Assembly (NCBI GenBank): GCA_012729495.1
Contig: JAAYCZ010000018.1
Location: forward strand, 1-64,000
Length of the DNA: 64,000 nt
DNA from: Syntrophomonadaceae bacterium
GTDB lineage: Bacteria > Bacillota > Syntrophomonadia > Syntrophomonadales > Syntrophomonadaceae
Direction: 5' to 3'
The position numbers and the translations under genes were made by a program. The notes below the pieces were generated by a model. The model searched no databases, was not told the DNA's origin, and was given only the letters and a program-made list of their open reading frames with translations. Of this stretch, positions 52,144-60,660 are shown one piece after another; position 1 is the stretch's first letter, and each line of letters starts with the position of its first letter.

Positions 52144-52222
52144 GGCTTGATTATATGATATTTTCGGAATTGGGGAAAAGGCTATTGGCAACGTTCAAAC
52201 TTAAGCGCCGGCCTTAATATGA

Positions 52223-53884
52223 TTATACTTCCATAATGATGGGCAGTATCATCGGCCTTCGGCCCGTTCTTTCAAACAGGCTTTTGCTGAGTTTTTCCCT
52301 GATCTGGGTTTTGATCAGCGCCCATTCAGAGATGTTCTTTTGGAAACAATAATCCAAAGCTTCTTTTACTCTGTTTTTGGCACTTTCAATCAGTTCTTCC
52401 GACTCTCGCACATAAACAAATCCGCGGGTTACAATATCAGGACCGGCAACCACTTCTCCGTTTTCCTTGTCAATGGTTACAACCACAATCATGATTCCAT
52501 CCTGAGATAGCTGCTTGCGATCCCGCAGTACGATATTGCCGACATCGCCGACGCCCAGACCATCAATTAAAACCTTGCCGGCGGTAACTTTGCCGGTAAT
52601 GCTGGCTTTCTTTTTGCCAATTTCAATAATCTGTCCGTTCTCGGCTACAAATACCCGTGAGCGCGGCATACCTAGACTCTCGGCCAGATGGGCGTGTTTC
52701 ATCAAATGCCGGTACTCGCCATGCACGGGGAGAAAATATTTAGGCTTGATCAGATTCAAAACAATTTTCAGTTCTTCCTGGGAAGCGTGACCGGAAACAT
52801 GTACGCCGCTGGTTCTTTCATATATTACTTCGGCACCTTGCTTATACAATAAATCAATCGTTCGGGATACCAGTTTTTCATTGCCGGGAATTGGCGTAGC
52901 CGAAATAATCACCGTATCACCCGGCATAATTCCCACCCAACGGTGATCCGCAGTGGCGATACGGGTCAGAGCAGACATTGGTTCACCTTGGGAACCGGTG
53001 GTAACCACCACCATTTTTTCCGGGGGATAATTATCGATTTCTTCCATTTCCACCAGAATCCCTTCGGGTATGTCTATATACCCTAAAGAGTTGGCTACTT
53101 TCACATTATTGATCATGCTGCGGCCTATTATGGTAACTTTGCGGCCAAATCGGTCGGCGGTTGAGATTACCTGCTGAATACGGTGTATGTTGGAGGCAAA
53201 AGTCGTGACGATGATCCGGCCTGTGCATTTGCCGAAAAGTTCCTCAAAAGTATTGCCGACCACTTTCTCTGACATGGTAAAACCGGTGCGGTCAGCATTG
53301 GTGCTGTCCGCCATCAAGACCATAACGCCTTGCTCACCCAATTCGGCCATCTTGCCAAAATCGGTCACCTGACCGTCCACCGGAGTTTGGTCGAGTTTAA
53401 AATCACCGGTATGCAAAACGATGCCAAGGGGCGTATGAATGGCTAGACCCATACAGTCGGGGATGCTGTGACTTACCCGGAAAAATTCAATTTCAAAAAT
53501 ACCCGCTTTGATTTTGTCCCGCGGGCGGACAATATTCAGCTGGACATTGCCCAAATTCTGTTCTTTCAGTTTGCCTTCTACAATCCCGATGGTAAGCCGG
53601 CTGCCGTAAACGGGCGGATTTATCTCCCGCAGGACATAGGGCAGTGCCCCTACATGATCTTCATGACCGTGGGTCAGCAGAATCGCCTTTACCTTCTCTT
53701 TATTTTCTACCAGATAGCTTATGTCAGGTATGACCATATCAATGCCAAGCAGCTCATCTTCCGGAAACATAAGGCCAGCGTCGATAACAACAATGCTATC
53801 CTGGTATTTGATTGCCATCATGTTTTTGCCGATTTCCCCCAAACCGCCCAGGGGAATTATCTGTATCCGTGCGTCGTCTGACAC
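52223..53884 (-). CDS. rnj: Ribonuclease J
   Basis: LLTHGHEDHVGALPYV, GDFKLDQTP, HVSGHASQEELK, PVHGEYRHL. Confidence 0.96.
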   Translation of the reverse strand: MSDDARIQIIPLGGLGEIGKNMMAIKYQDSIVVIDAGLMFPEDELLGIDMVIPDISYLVENKEKVKAILLTHGHEDHVGALPYVLREINPPVYGSRLTIGIVEGKLKEQNLGNVQLNIVRPRDKIKAGIFEIEFFRVSHSIPDCMGLAIHTPLGIVLHTGDFKLDQTPVDGQVTDFGKMAELGEQGVMVLMADSTNADRTGFTMSEKVVGNTFEELFGKCTGRIIVTTFASNIHRIQQVISTADRFGRKVTIIGRSMINNVKVANSLGYIDIPEGILVEMEEIDNYPPEKMVVVTTGSQGEPMSALTRIATADHRWVGIMPGDTVIISATPIPGNEKLVSRTIDLLYKQGAEVIYERTSGVHVSGHASQEELKIVLNLIKPKYFLPVHGEYRHLMKHAHLAESLGMPRSRVFVAENGQIIEIGKKKASITGKVTAGKVLIDGLGVGDVGNIVLRDRKQLSQDGIMIVVVTIDKENGEVVAGPDIVTRGFVYVRESEELIESAKNRVKEALDYCFQKNISEWALIKTQIREKLSKSLFERTGRRPMILPIIMEV

Positions 53885-54043
53885 TCAAACACCTCCTGTA
53901 ATATTTAGTTAATAATCCAATAAAATGATTATCCGTTCACAAATGTATGCTTTATTATAGCCCAAAGATTATGTACATACAACTTAATAAAATGTTATTT
54001 TTTGTTAAAGAGAAAATATAAATGGACACGCAAATGTCCATTG

Positions 54044-54276
54044 CAGAGCGTCAATAAAGGTGCATAGCTGCGTTATGTAAAGAAAACCGGGCTTGTAACA
54101 AGCCACAGGCGCAGTCAGAAGCCCTGATTGCACTTATGCTGTAAAGTGCAAAAAAACCGTTCAGTCAGCGTACTTGTTACGGGGACATTCCCCCTAAGGG
54201 ATGTGTCCCCATACCTTATACCGCCTCAATCACGGCTTTTTTGCGAGCCTTGTTCTTCGCCTTTTTTGCTCGCTCG
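54044..54276. repeat. Fold-back/MITE-like element, copy D (3' of dapA), about 70 bp longer
   Basis: cagagcgtcaataaaggtgcatagctgcgttatg ... gttcttcgccttttttgctcgctcg; extra segment about 54080-54155 with two hairpins. Confidence 0.75.
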
Positions 54277-54344
54277 GTTGATTTATTATTGACCAATAGC
54301 TCGTTAATACGGGAAGCCCAATGGGTGTGGCCCCATACTTTTTT

Positions 54345-55223
54345 CTACAGCAGCCGGTATTGCTCCAGCAGACTGCGAATTGCTTCCAGTTCCTTCTCAC
54401 CGGCCTGGCACAGCGGCAGACGAAATCCGCCCACATTTATCCCCAGCATATTGAGGGCTTCTTTGACCGGGATGGGATTGGTGGTTATAAAAAGCCCCTT
54501 AAACATCGGGAAGAGGTGTTTGTGCAGGGCCAGAGCCTGGGCATGATCCCCGTTGTCAAAGGCGCTTAGCATGAGCTTGATCTCGTTGCCGACCAGATGG
54601 GAAGCGATGCTGACCACCCCGCTGCCTCCCAAGGCCAGCATGGGCAGGGTCATGGAATCATCGCCCGAATATATGGACAGACGGTCCCCTAAGCTAACCT
54701 TCAGTTGGGAAACCTGATCCATGTTACGGCTGGCTTCTTTGATGGCCGTGATGTTTTCTGTCTCCGCCAGTCTGACCACGGTATCGGGCAGCAGTTCCAC
54801 CCCGGTGCGGCCTGGTATATTATACAGCATAACCGGCAGCGAAACGCTCTCAGCAATGGCCTTGAAATGCTGATACATACCTTCCTGGGTAGGTTTGCTG
54901 TAGTATGGATTGACCAGCAGCAGCCCGTCAACACCTGCTTTTTCAGCTGCCTGACTTAATTGGATTGATTCTCTGGTATTGTAGGAACCGGTTCCGGCCA
55001 AAACCTTAACCTCAGGGCCGACCGCCCTTTTAACCGTCGTAAACAATTCAATTTTTTCTTCCTGACTTAATACCGGAGATTCCCCGGTGGTTCCACTGAC
55101 CACCAGACCGTCGCTGCCGTTGGCAATCAGATAGCGCGCCAAAGCAGCGGCTTTGTCATAGTCAACTGCTAATTTTTCATTATACGGGGTGACCATTGCG
55201 GTAATCAGTTTCAAACCCAACAT
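54345..55223 (-). CDS. dapA: 4-hydroxy-tetrahydrodipicolinate synthase
   Basis: GTTGESPVLSQEEK, LYNIPGRTGVEL, IKEASRNMDQ. Confidence 0.97.
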   Translation of the reverse strand: MLGLKLITAMVTPYNEKLAVDYDKAAALARYLIANGSDGLVVSGTTGESPVLSQEEKIELFTTVKRAVGPEVKVLAGTGSYNTRESIQLSQAAEKAGVDGLLLVNPYYSKPTQEGMYQHFKAIAESVSLPVMLYNIPGRTGVELLPDTVVRLAETENITAIKEASRNMDQVSQLKVSLGDRLSIYSGDDSMTLPMLALGGSGVVSIASHLVGNEIKLMLSAFDNGDHAQALALHKHLFPMFKGLFITTNPIPVKEALNMLGINVGGFRLPLCQAGEKELEAIRSLLEQYRLL

Positions 55224-55243
55224 TTTTGTTCACCGCCCTGTTT

Positions 55244-56473
55244 TTATTTACATCCCAGCTCAAACTTGTCATGCAACGCCTGGACTGCCTTTTCCATATG
55301 TTCACGTTTGACCAGACACCATATATTGGTATATGAATCACCGGATTGGAGTATGGTGATTTCGTTTTCGGTCAAGGCTTCAACCACTTTGGACATAACT
55401 CCGGGGATACCGGTCATGGCAGCCCCGACGATGGCTACCTTGGCACAATTGAACTCTATATCAGGCATAATATCCAAATTCCTTAACACTTCCTGGGCTT
55501 TTTCCGCCTGATCTATATTTACCGTGAAGCGGATGCTTTCCGGATGAACCGTGATAAAATCAACACTAATGTCAGCCAGAGCCAGCGCTTTAAACACTTT
55601 AAGTTCTATTCCCCGGGTATCTGGCAGATTACCAGTATTGATCATGATCTGGGCAATGTTGGAAGTATAGGTTATTCCGGTTATCATGCGATCAGCAATG
55701 ATGCGCATACGATTATCTGCACCCGGCATTTGGTTGGCCACCATGGTTCCCAGCGAATCGGTAAATGTACATCTTACCCGCAGCGGTATGCTTTTCTGCA
55801 TGGCAATCTCAATGGCACGAGGATGAACTACTTTGGCGCCTTCACGAGCCAGCTGACAAATTTCGTTGTAGGTGATGGCATCAAGCAGTCTGGCATCTTT
55901 GACTATGCGCGGATCAGCCGTCATCACTCCTTCAACATCGGTAAATATATCGATATATTCAGCATTCAGGGCAACTCCCAAAGCACTGGCAGTCGTATCG
56001 CTGCCACCTCTGCCCAGGGTTGTCAGTTCACCGTTTTCCGCTATACCCTGGAAACCGGCTACCACCACTACCTTGCCTTCCTTCAGGTGTTCCAGAATTT
56101 TCTGCGCATCAACATAAAGTATGTGAGCGTCACCAAAATTACCGTCGGTTACGATACCGGCCTGCTCTCCGCTTAAAAAAACCGCCGGTATATTTCGGGC
56201 CCAAAATTGACTGGTCAAAAGCACCCCGGATATAGTTTCGCCGCAAGACATCAGAATATCCATTTCACGAGGCGGCGGACTAGGATTGGTCTCTTTCATT
56301 AAATTGATAAACGTATCTGTGGCATAGGCATCATTATTTCTGCCCATCGCCGAGACCACTACCACCATGCTTATACCTTCCTCAAGATTCGAAGCTACTA
56401 TATCGCAAACTCGGGATCTTAATTCCGGTTTCGCCAAGGACGTTCCACCGAATTTCTGCACAATTATTCGCAA
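55244..56473 (-). CDS. dapG: Aspartate kinase
   Basis: IVQKFGGTSLAKPE, LGRGGSDTTASALGVALNAEYIDIFTDVEGVMTADPRIV, two ACT domains. Confidence 0.95.
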   Translation of the reverse strand: MRIIVQKFGGTSLAKPELRSRVCDIVASNLEEGISMVVVVSAMGRNNDAYATDTFINLMKETNPSPPPREMDILMSCGETISGVLLTSQFWARNIPAVFLSGEQAGIVTDGNFGDAHILYVDAQKILEHLKEGKVVVVAGFQGIAENGELTTLGRGGSDTTASALGVALNAEYIDIFTDVEGVMTADPRIVKDARLLDAITYNEICQLAREGAKVVHPRAIEIAMQKSIPLRVRCTFTDSLGTMVANQMPGADNRMRIIADRMITGITYTSNIAQIMINTGNLPDTRGIELKVFKALALADISVDFITVHPESIRFTVNIDQAEKAQEVLRNLDIMPDIEFNCAKVAIVGAAMTGIPGVMSKVVEALTENEITILQSGDSYTNIWCLVKREHMEKAVQALHDKFELGCK

Positions 56474-56486
56474 ACTTCACACCATC

Positions 56487-57503
56487 CTAATATTGGTTTT
56501 TGTTTACTAATAGTTCGGCAATTTGAATCGCATTGGTGGCAGCTCCTTTTCTGATCTGATCAGATGCTACCCATAAAGCCAGCCCATTTTCAACACTGAT
56601 ATCTTTTCTGATTCTGCCCACAAATACCTCATCTTTATTCGAACTGTACAAAGGCATTGGATATATATTGTTTTCCGGATCATCCTGAACAATTATTCCC
56701 GGGGCTGCAGCCAGTATGGTTCTTGCTTCAGCAGGAGATAACGTTTGCTCCGTTTCCAAGTGGATAGCTTCCGAATGGCTTCGGAAAACCGGAACTCTGA
56801 CGGCGGTGGCAGCGATTTTTAAATCAGGCGCATGCATTATTTTGCGGGTTTCATAAACCATTTTCATTTCTTCCCGGGTATAGTCTTGTTCCACAAAGAC
56901 ATCGATATGAGGAATTAAATTGAAAGCGATCGGATGCTGGAACGCTTCGGGTACTGCCTCACGGCCCTCGAGATAATCACGACTGGCCTGTTCCAATTCA
57001 TGCAGGCCGGCAATACCGGCACCGGAAACGGCCTGATAAGTAGAAACCACAATTCTTTTCAGACCGGCTGCCTGGTAAATTGGATAGACCGCCATCACCA
57101 TGATAGTGGTAGAACAATTGGGGTTGGCTATAATTCCCCGATGCCAGTCTACGTCATCCGGATTGATTTCCGGCACCACCAGCGGCACTGATTCATCCAT
57201 TCTAAAGGCATAGCTATTATCAATGACCACGCAGTTATTATCAACGGCCATACCGGCCAGTGATTTGCTGATGTCTGTACCAACGGCAAATAAAGCCAGG
57301 TCGGATTTTTTAAACTGTTCCGAGCCGGCTGCCTGTACGGTAAATGTTTCTCCCTTGAATTTAATTTTGGTTCCGGCTTCGCGCGGATCGGCCAAACAGA
57401 TCAATTCCTTGATTGGAAAATCTCTTTCTGCCAAAATCTTAAGCATTTCCTGCCCTACTGCTCCGGTTGCACCTACTATTGCTAATCTGACTCCTGCACC
57501 CAT
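56487..57503 (-). CDS. asd: Aspartate-semialdehyde dehydrogenase
   Basis: AIVGATGAVGQEMLKIL, IIANPNCSTTIM, VSTYQAVSGAG. Confidence 0.97.
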   Translation of the reverse strand: MGAGVRLAIVGATGAVGQEMLKILAERDFPIKELICLADPREAGTKIKFKGETFTVQAAGSEQFKKSDLALFAVGTDISKSLAGMAVDNNCVVIDNSYAFRMDESVPLVVPEINPDDVDWHRGIIANPNCSTTIMVMAVYPIYQAAGLKRIVVSTYQAVSGAGIAGLHELEQASRDYLEGREAVPEAFQHPIAFNLIPHIDVFVEQDYTREEMKMVYETRKIMHAPDLKIAATAVRVPVFRSHSEAIHLETEQTLSPAEARTILAAAPGIIVQDDPENNIYPMPLYSSNKDEVFVGRIRKDISVENGLALWVASDQIRKGAATNAIQIAELLVNKNQY

Positions 57504-57583
57504 TTTTATACCTCCCGTTCTGCTGCATTCAATGTGTAATTTAACTTGTATTCTACCACAATCATTTTAATTACTACAATTGA

Positions 57584-58177
57584 TTAGGTGCCAAGCATCA
57601 GGGGTTGAATTTGTTTGCCCTGCAGGGCGCAGACTACGGTATCAAGCAACAGATCAAGTCTGGCTACAACAGAATTAGGCTTGTTTTGCGGGTCATCCTG
57701 CCGGAACGGAACAAAAAAGATATACTTCATATTTAATAAAAGGCCGATATTTTTAGCATTAATGCCGAGCGCATCATTGGTTGAGACGGCTATAACCACC
57801 GGGCGCTGATTGCGCAGATGTGCTTTGATTGCCATCAGGGCCGGGGTATCTACAATTCCGTTGGCCAGTTTGGCAACCGTATTGCCGGTGGCGGGTACAA
57901 CAACTACTACATCCAGCATCTTTTGCGGTCCGATCGGTTCTGCTCCAACTATAGTATTAATCAATGGCCGGGCAGTAATCTTTTTAAGGTCGGTCTTTAA
58001 GTCGTCCGCTTGATAAAAGCGGTTATTGGCTTCATTTACGGAAAAAGATAAAATCGGATAAATATCGGCGCCTTCGGTTTTTAACAGCTGGATCTGCGTC
58101 AGGGTGTCGGCCATCGTACAGTGGGAACCCGTCAAAACAACCCCTGCTTTCACTCCTTCCAGGCGGGCATGTTGCAC
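57584..58177 (-). CDS. dpaB: Dipicolinate synthase subunit B
   Basis: Flavoprotein-like fold; GSHCTMADTLTQI, VVVPATGNTVAKLANGIVDTPALMAIKAHLRNQRPVVIAVSTND; after dpaA. Confidence 0.94.
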   Translation of the reverse strand: MQHARLEGVKAGVVLTGSHCTMADTLTQIQLLKTEGADIYPILSFSVNEANNRFYQADDLKTDLKKITARPLINTIVGAEPIGPQKMLDVVVVVPATGNTVAKLANGIVDTPALMAIKAHLRNQRPVVIAVSTNDALGINAKNIGLLLNMKYIFFVPFRQDDPQNKPNSVVARLDLLLDTVVCALQGKQIQPLMLGT

Positions 58178-58192
58178 TTTTCCACCTCCTTG

Positions 58193-59107
58193 CTATGCGT
58201 AGATCGAAGTAGGTTCGAGTTTAACGAGTTCCTTGATGATCAGGCCCGGAATTACACCGGCCAGTATCTTTCCGGCCGAAAGGGAGGCCACTTTACCCGG
58301 CAATCCCGGCGCCAGGATAGCTTTCAGACCGTAATTGTTGGCCGCCTCAAAATCTGTCCCGCCCGGTTGTGCCGCCAGATCAATAATTAAAGCATCCGGG
58401 TTGGCATATTTTAATACCGAACGATCCAAAACCAATTCCGGGATCGTATTGAAAGCTAGATCTGCTGTATGCATGATCTCCTGTAAATCAGCAAGCTCTG
58501 CCTTTTTACAGCCCATTTCATAGGCTCGGGCCAACTGGCCATGATTCCTGGCCACCACCGTAACCTCTGAGCCCAGGGCCTTTAAAGTCCGGGCCAAAGT
58601 AATCCCTACCCGGCCAAAACCAATTACACAGCTTTTGCTGCCGTGGATGGTAAAATTGGTTTCCTCCATGGCGATCTGGATTGCACCTTCGGCGGTGGGA
58701 ATGGAGTTTAAGATAGCAATTTCGTCTATTTCAGCCACTTCCAGCAAATTCAGATTCCGACTGCTGATCCATTTTTTCAGAAAATCGCGGGCCGATCCGA
58801 TGATTATCAGCGCTTGTGGGGCCAGAAAAGAAATTGCTTTTTCCGTCAGCTTTAATTCCTTGTCTGAATATACGGCGCGGATAAATCCCTCCGGACTGGT
58901 ACCCGGCAAAGGCAGAATAGCGATTTCAGCTCCTTTACAGGCTTCCTCCGGATCATTCAGTACAAAAGCACCATGACCCACCATTTCACGCGGAAAACCG
59001 CACACCACCACCGTAGCTCCCATACGCACCAGTTCATTTACCAGGATCAACTCCCGATCATCGCCGCCTAATACTGCGATTTTTATGCCTGACAGAACTG
59101 AACTCAA
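58193..59107 (-). CDS. dpaA: Dipicolinate synthase subunit A
   Basis: AVLGGDDRELILVNEL, CVIGFGRVGITLARTLKALGSEVTVVAR; operon with dpaB-asd-dapG-dapA. Confidence 0.94.
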   Translation of the reverse strand: MSSVLSGIKIAVLGGDDRELILVNELVRMGATVVVCGFPREMVGHGAFVLNDPEEACKGAEIAILPLPGTSPEGFIRAVYSDKELKLTEKAISFLAPQALIIIGSARDFLKKWISSRNLNLLEVAEIDEIAILNSIPTAEGAIQIAMEETNFTIHGSKSCVIGFGRVGITLARTLKALGSEVTVVARNHGQLARAYEMGCKKAELADLQEIMHTADLAFNTIPELVLDRSVLKYANPDALIIDLAAQPGGTDFEAANNYGLKAILAPGLPGKVASLSAGKILAGVIPGLIIKELVKLEPTSIYA

Positions 59108-59244
59108 TTTTTAACCTCCTCCGGGTAGTTACCGATTTATGCGGAATTATTAGCAATATATGAAGAGTGAACATAACTGGTGCTTGTCCCGAATAAATGA
59201 AAAGAACTATTTTCTGGGTTATGGTAAAAAATCCGCTATTTTTT

Positions 59245-59300
59245 TGCAAAAAAAATCGCCCCGTCAGCGTACCAACAAACGCATCCGGAGCGATAATATA
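59245..59300 (-). terminator. Terminator of dapB transcription unit
   Basis: Minus strand ATCGCTCCGGATGCGT TTGTTGGT ACGCTGACGGGGCGAT TTTTTTT. Confidence 0.7.
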
Positions 59301-59332
59301 AATTTGCTTTATTTTGTTACCCCCAAAAGCAT

Positions 59333-59372
59333 AGGAAGCATGGGAAGCATGGGGACGTTCTTTTTGCTTCCA
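59333..59372. repeat. REP-like hairpin repeat (ggaagcatggggacgttctttttgcttcc)
   Basis: Stem ggaagca/tgcttcc with ggggacgtt core of the kind seen near RAYT transposases. Confidence 0.5.
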
Positions 59373-59423
59373 TTTAATAGGGAAATGCCACGTATGGAGA
59401 CGCTCTGTGACTTCCGAAAAGGC

Positions 59424-59538
59424 ACATGTTTTGTCATCCTGAGGAGCCGAAGGTGACGAAGCGACGATGCCATCTGGCATCTAGTGCCGTAAGCGATCAG
59501 AAGGCAAGCATAGCACCGCCTGAGCGTCGTTGGGTCTC
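59424..59538. repeat. Intergenic repeat, copy 2 (inverted relative to 51738-51849)
   Basis: acatgttttgtcatcctgaggagccgaaggtgacgaagcgacgatgccatctggcatctagtgccgtaagcgatcagaaggcaagcatagcacc... Confidence 0.85.
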
Positions 59539-59599
59539 CTCAAAATAACGTAATAATTGCATTTATCGGTTCATCACTGATATCCAGGAAGGGATAATA

Positions 59600-60400
59600 T
59601 TACAAAAAGTTTTCCAGACCGTAGACCAACCCTTTAATTTCGGTTATTTTATTGATGGTCAGCAAAACCCCGGGCATAAATCCCACCCGATCATATGAAT
59701 CGTGGCGGATGCTCAAGGTCTGACCGATGCCGCCAAAAATAACCTCCTGATGGGCTACGAACCCAGGCAGTCTTACGCTGTGTATTCTGATTCCGTTCAC
59801 TTCCCCGCCCCGGGCTCCGGTTACTTTTTCAAATTCCCGGGCATTGCGGGCCGGTATCCGCTGGCGGTTGGCGGTAATCATTTCCGCTGTTTTTATTGCG
59901 GTGCCGGAAGGTGCATCCAGCTTTTGATCATGATGCAGTTCAATAATCTCAACATCAGGAAAATATTGTGCCACCTGCTGCGACAATTTCATCATCAAGA
60001 CCGCACCCAGGGCAAAATTCGGAATAACTGCCACCCCGACCTGATTTTCCAGAGCGATTTTTTCCAGCTGCGCCAGTTCCATATCATTTAAACCGGTGGT
60101 CCCAATCACACAATTTACCTTTTGCTTTAATGCCGTGCGGGTATTGTTAAAAACTGCCTGCGGATTGGTGAAATCAACCATTACATCCGGGCGGGCAGCT
60201 GCAATCAACTGATCCAGATCGCTTTCCACTGTCATCTTCAGTTCCCTCAAGGCAAGAATATCGCCCATCGATTCGCCTTTCCCGCGTACGTCGACCATGC
60301 CCGCCAGCTCCAGGCCAGGTTCATTAAATATTGCTTTGACGGCTTCTTTGCCCATCTTACCCAGGGCGCCGGCTACGATTACCTTGATTTTATCAGCCAC
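59600..60400 (-). CDS. dapB: 4-hydroxy-tetrahydrodipicolinate reductase
   Basis: VAGALGKMGKEAVKAI, VDFTNPQAV, ELHHDQKLDAPSGTA. Confidence 0.97.
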   Translation of the reverse strand: MADKIKVIVAGALGKMGKEAVKAIFNEPGLELAGMVDVRGKGESMGDILALRELKMTVESDLDQLIAAARPDVMVDFTNPQAVFNNTRTALKQKVNCVIGTTGLNDMELAQLEKIALENQVGVAVIPNFALGAVLMMKLSQQVAQYFPDVEIIELHHDQKLDAPSGTAIKTAEMITANRQRIPARNAREFEKVTGARGGEVNGIRIHSVRLPGFVAHQEVIFGGIGQTLSIRHDSYDRVGFMPGVLLTINKITEIKGLVYGLENFL

Positions 60401-60480
60401 CCGTTTAACCTCCCATGTACTTTATAATGAATAGTTTTATATATTTCGCCGCTGTCGTCAAGGTTGGCTGATTAAAATAG

Positions 60481-60515
60481 CTTAATAACCTGGTGCCTGG
60501 CACCAAGTTATTAAG
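60481..60515. repeat. 35-bp near-perfect palindrome between divergent dapB and rqcH
   Basis: cttaataac-c-tggtgcc-t-ggcacca-a-gttattaag. Confidence 0.8.
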
Positions 60516-60660
60516 TTATTATGGAATTGAATGCGACCGGCGGTAAATGTTATACTGAGTGCTGATAGTTGAGAGTTTTACATAATTTGAAAAAATCATG
60601 CAATACTATCACTCTGAACGATAGTGAAGCGTTGATTTAAATTTTTTAAGGAAATTTGCT

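Noticed and set aside
55544-56176. 210-aa plus-strand ORF antisense to aspartate kinase
   Set aside because: Shadow ORF of dapG; no motif or SD support.
59058-59480. 140-aa minus-strand ORF upstream of dpaA
   Set aside because: Runs through repeat copy 2, the REP-like hairpin and the terminator; composition not protein-like.
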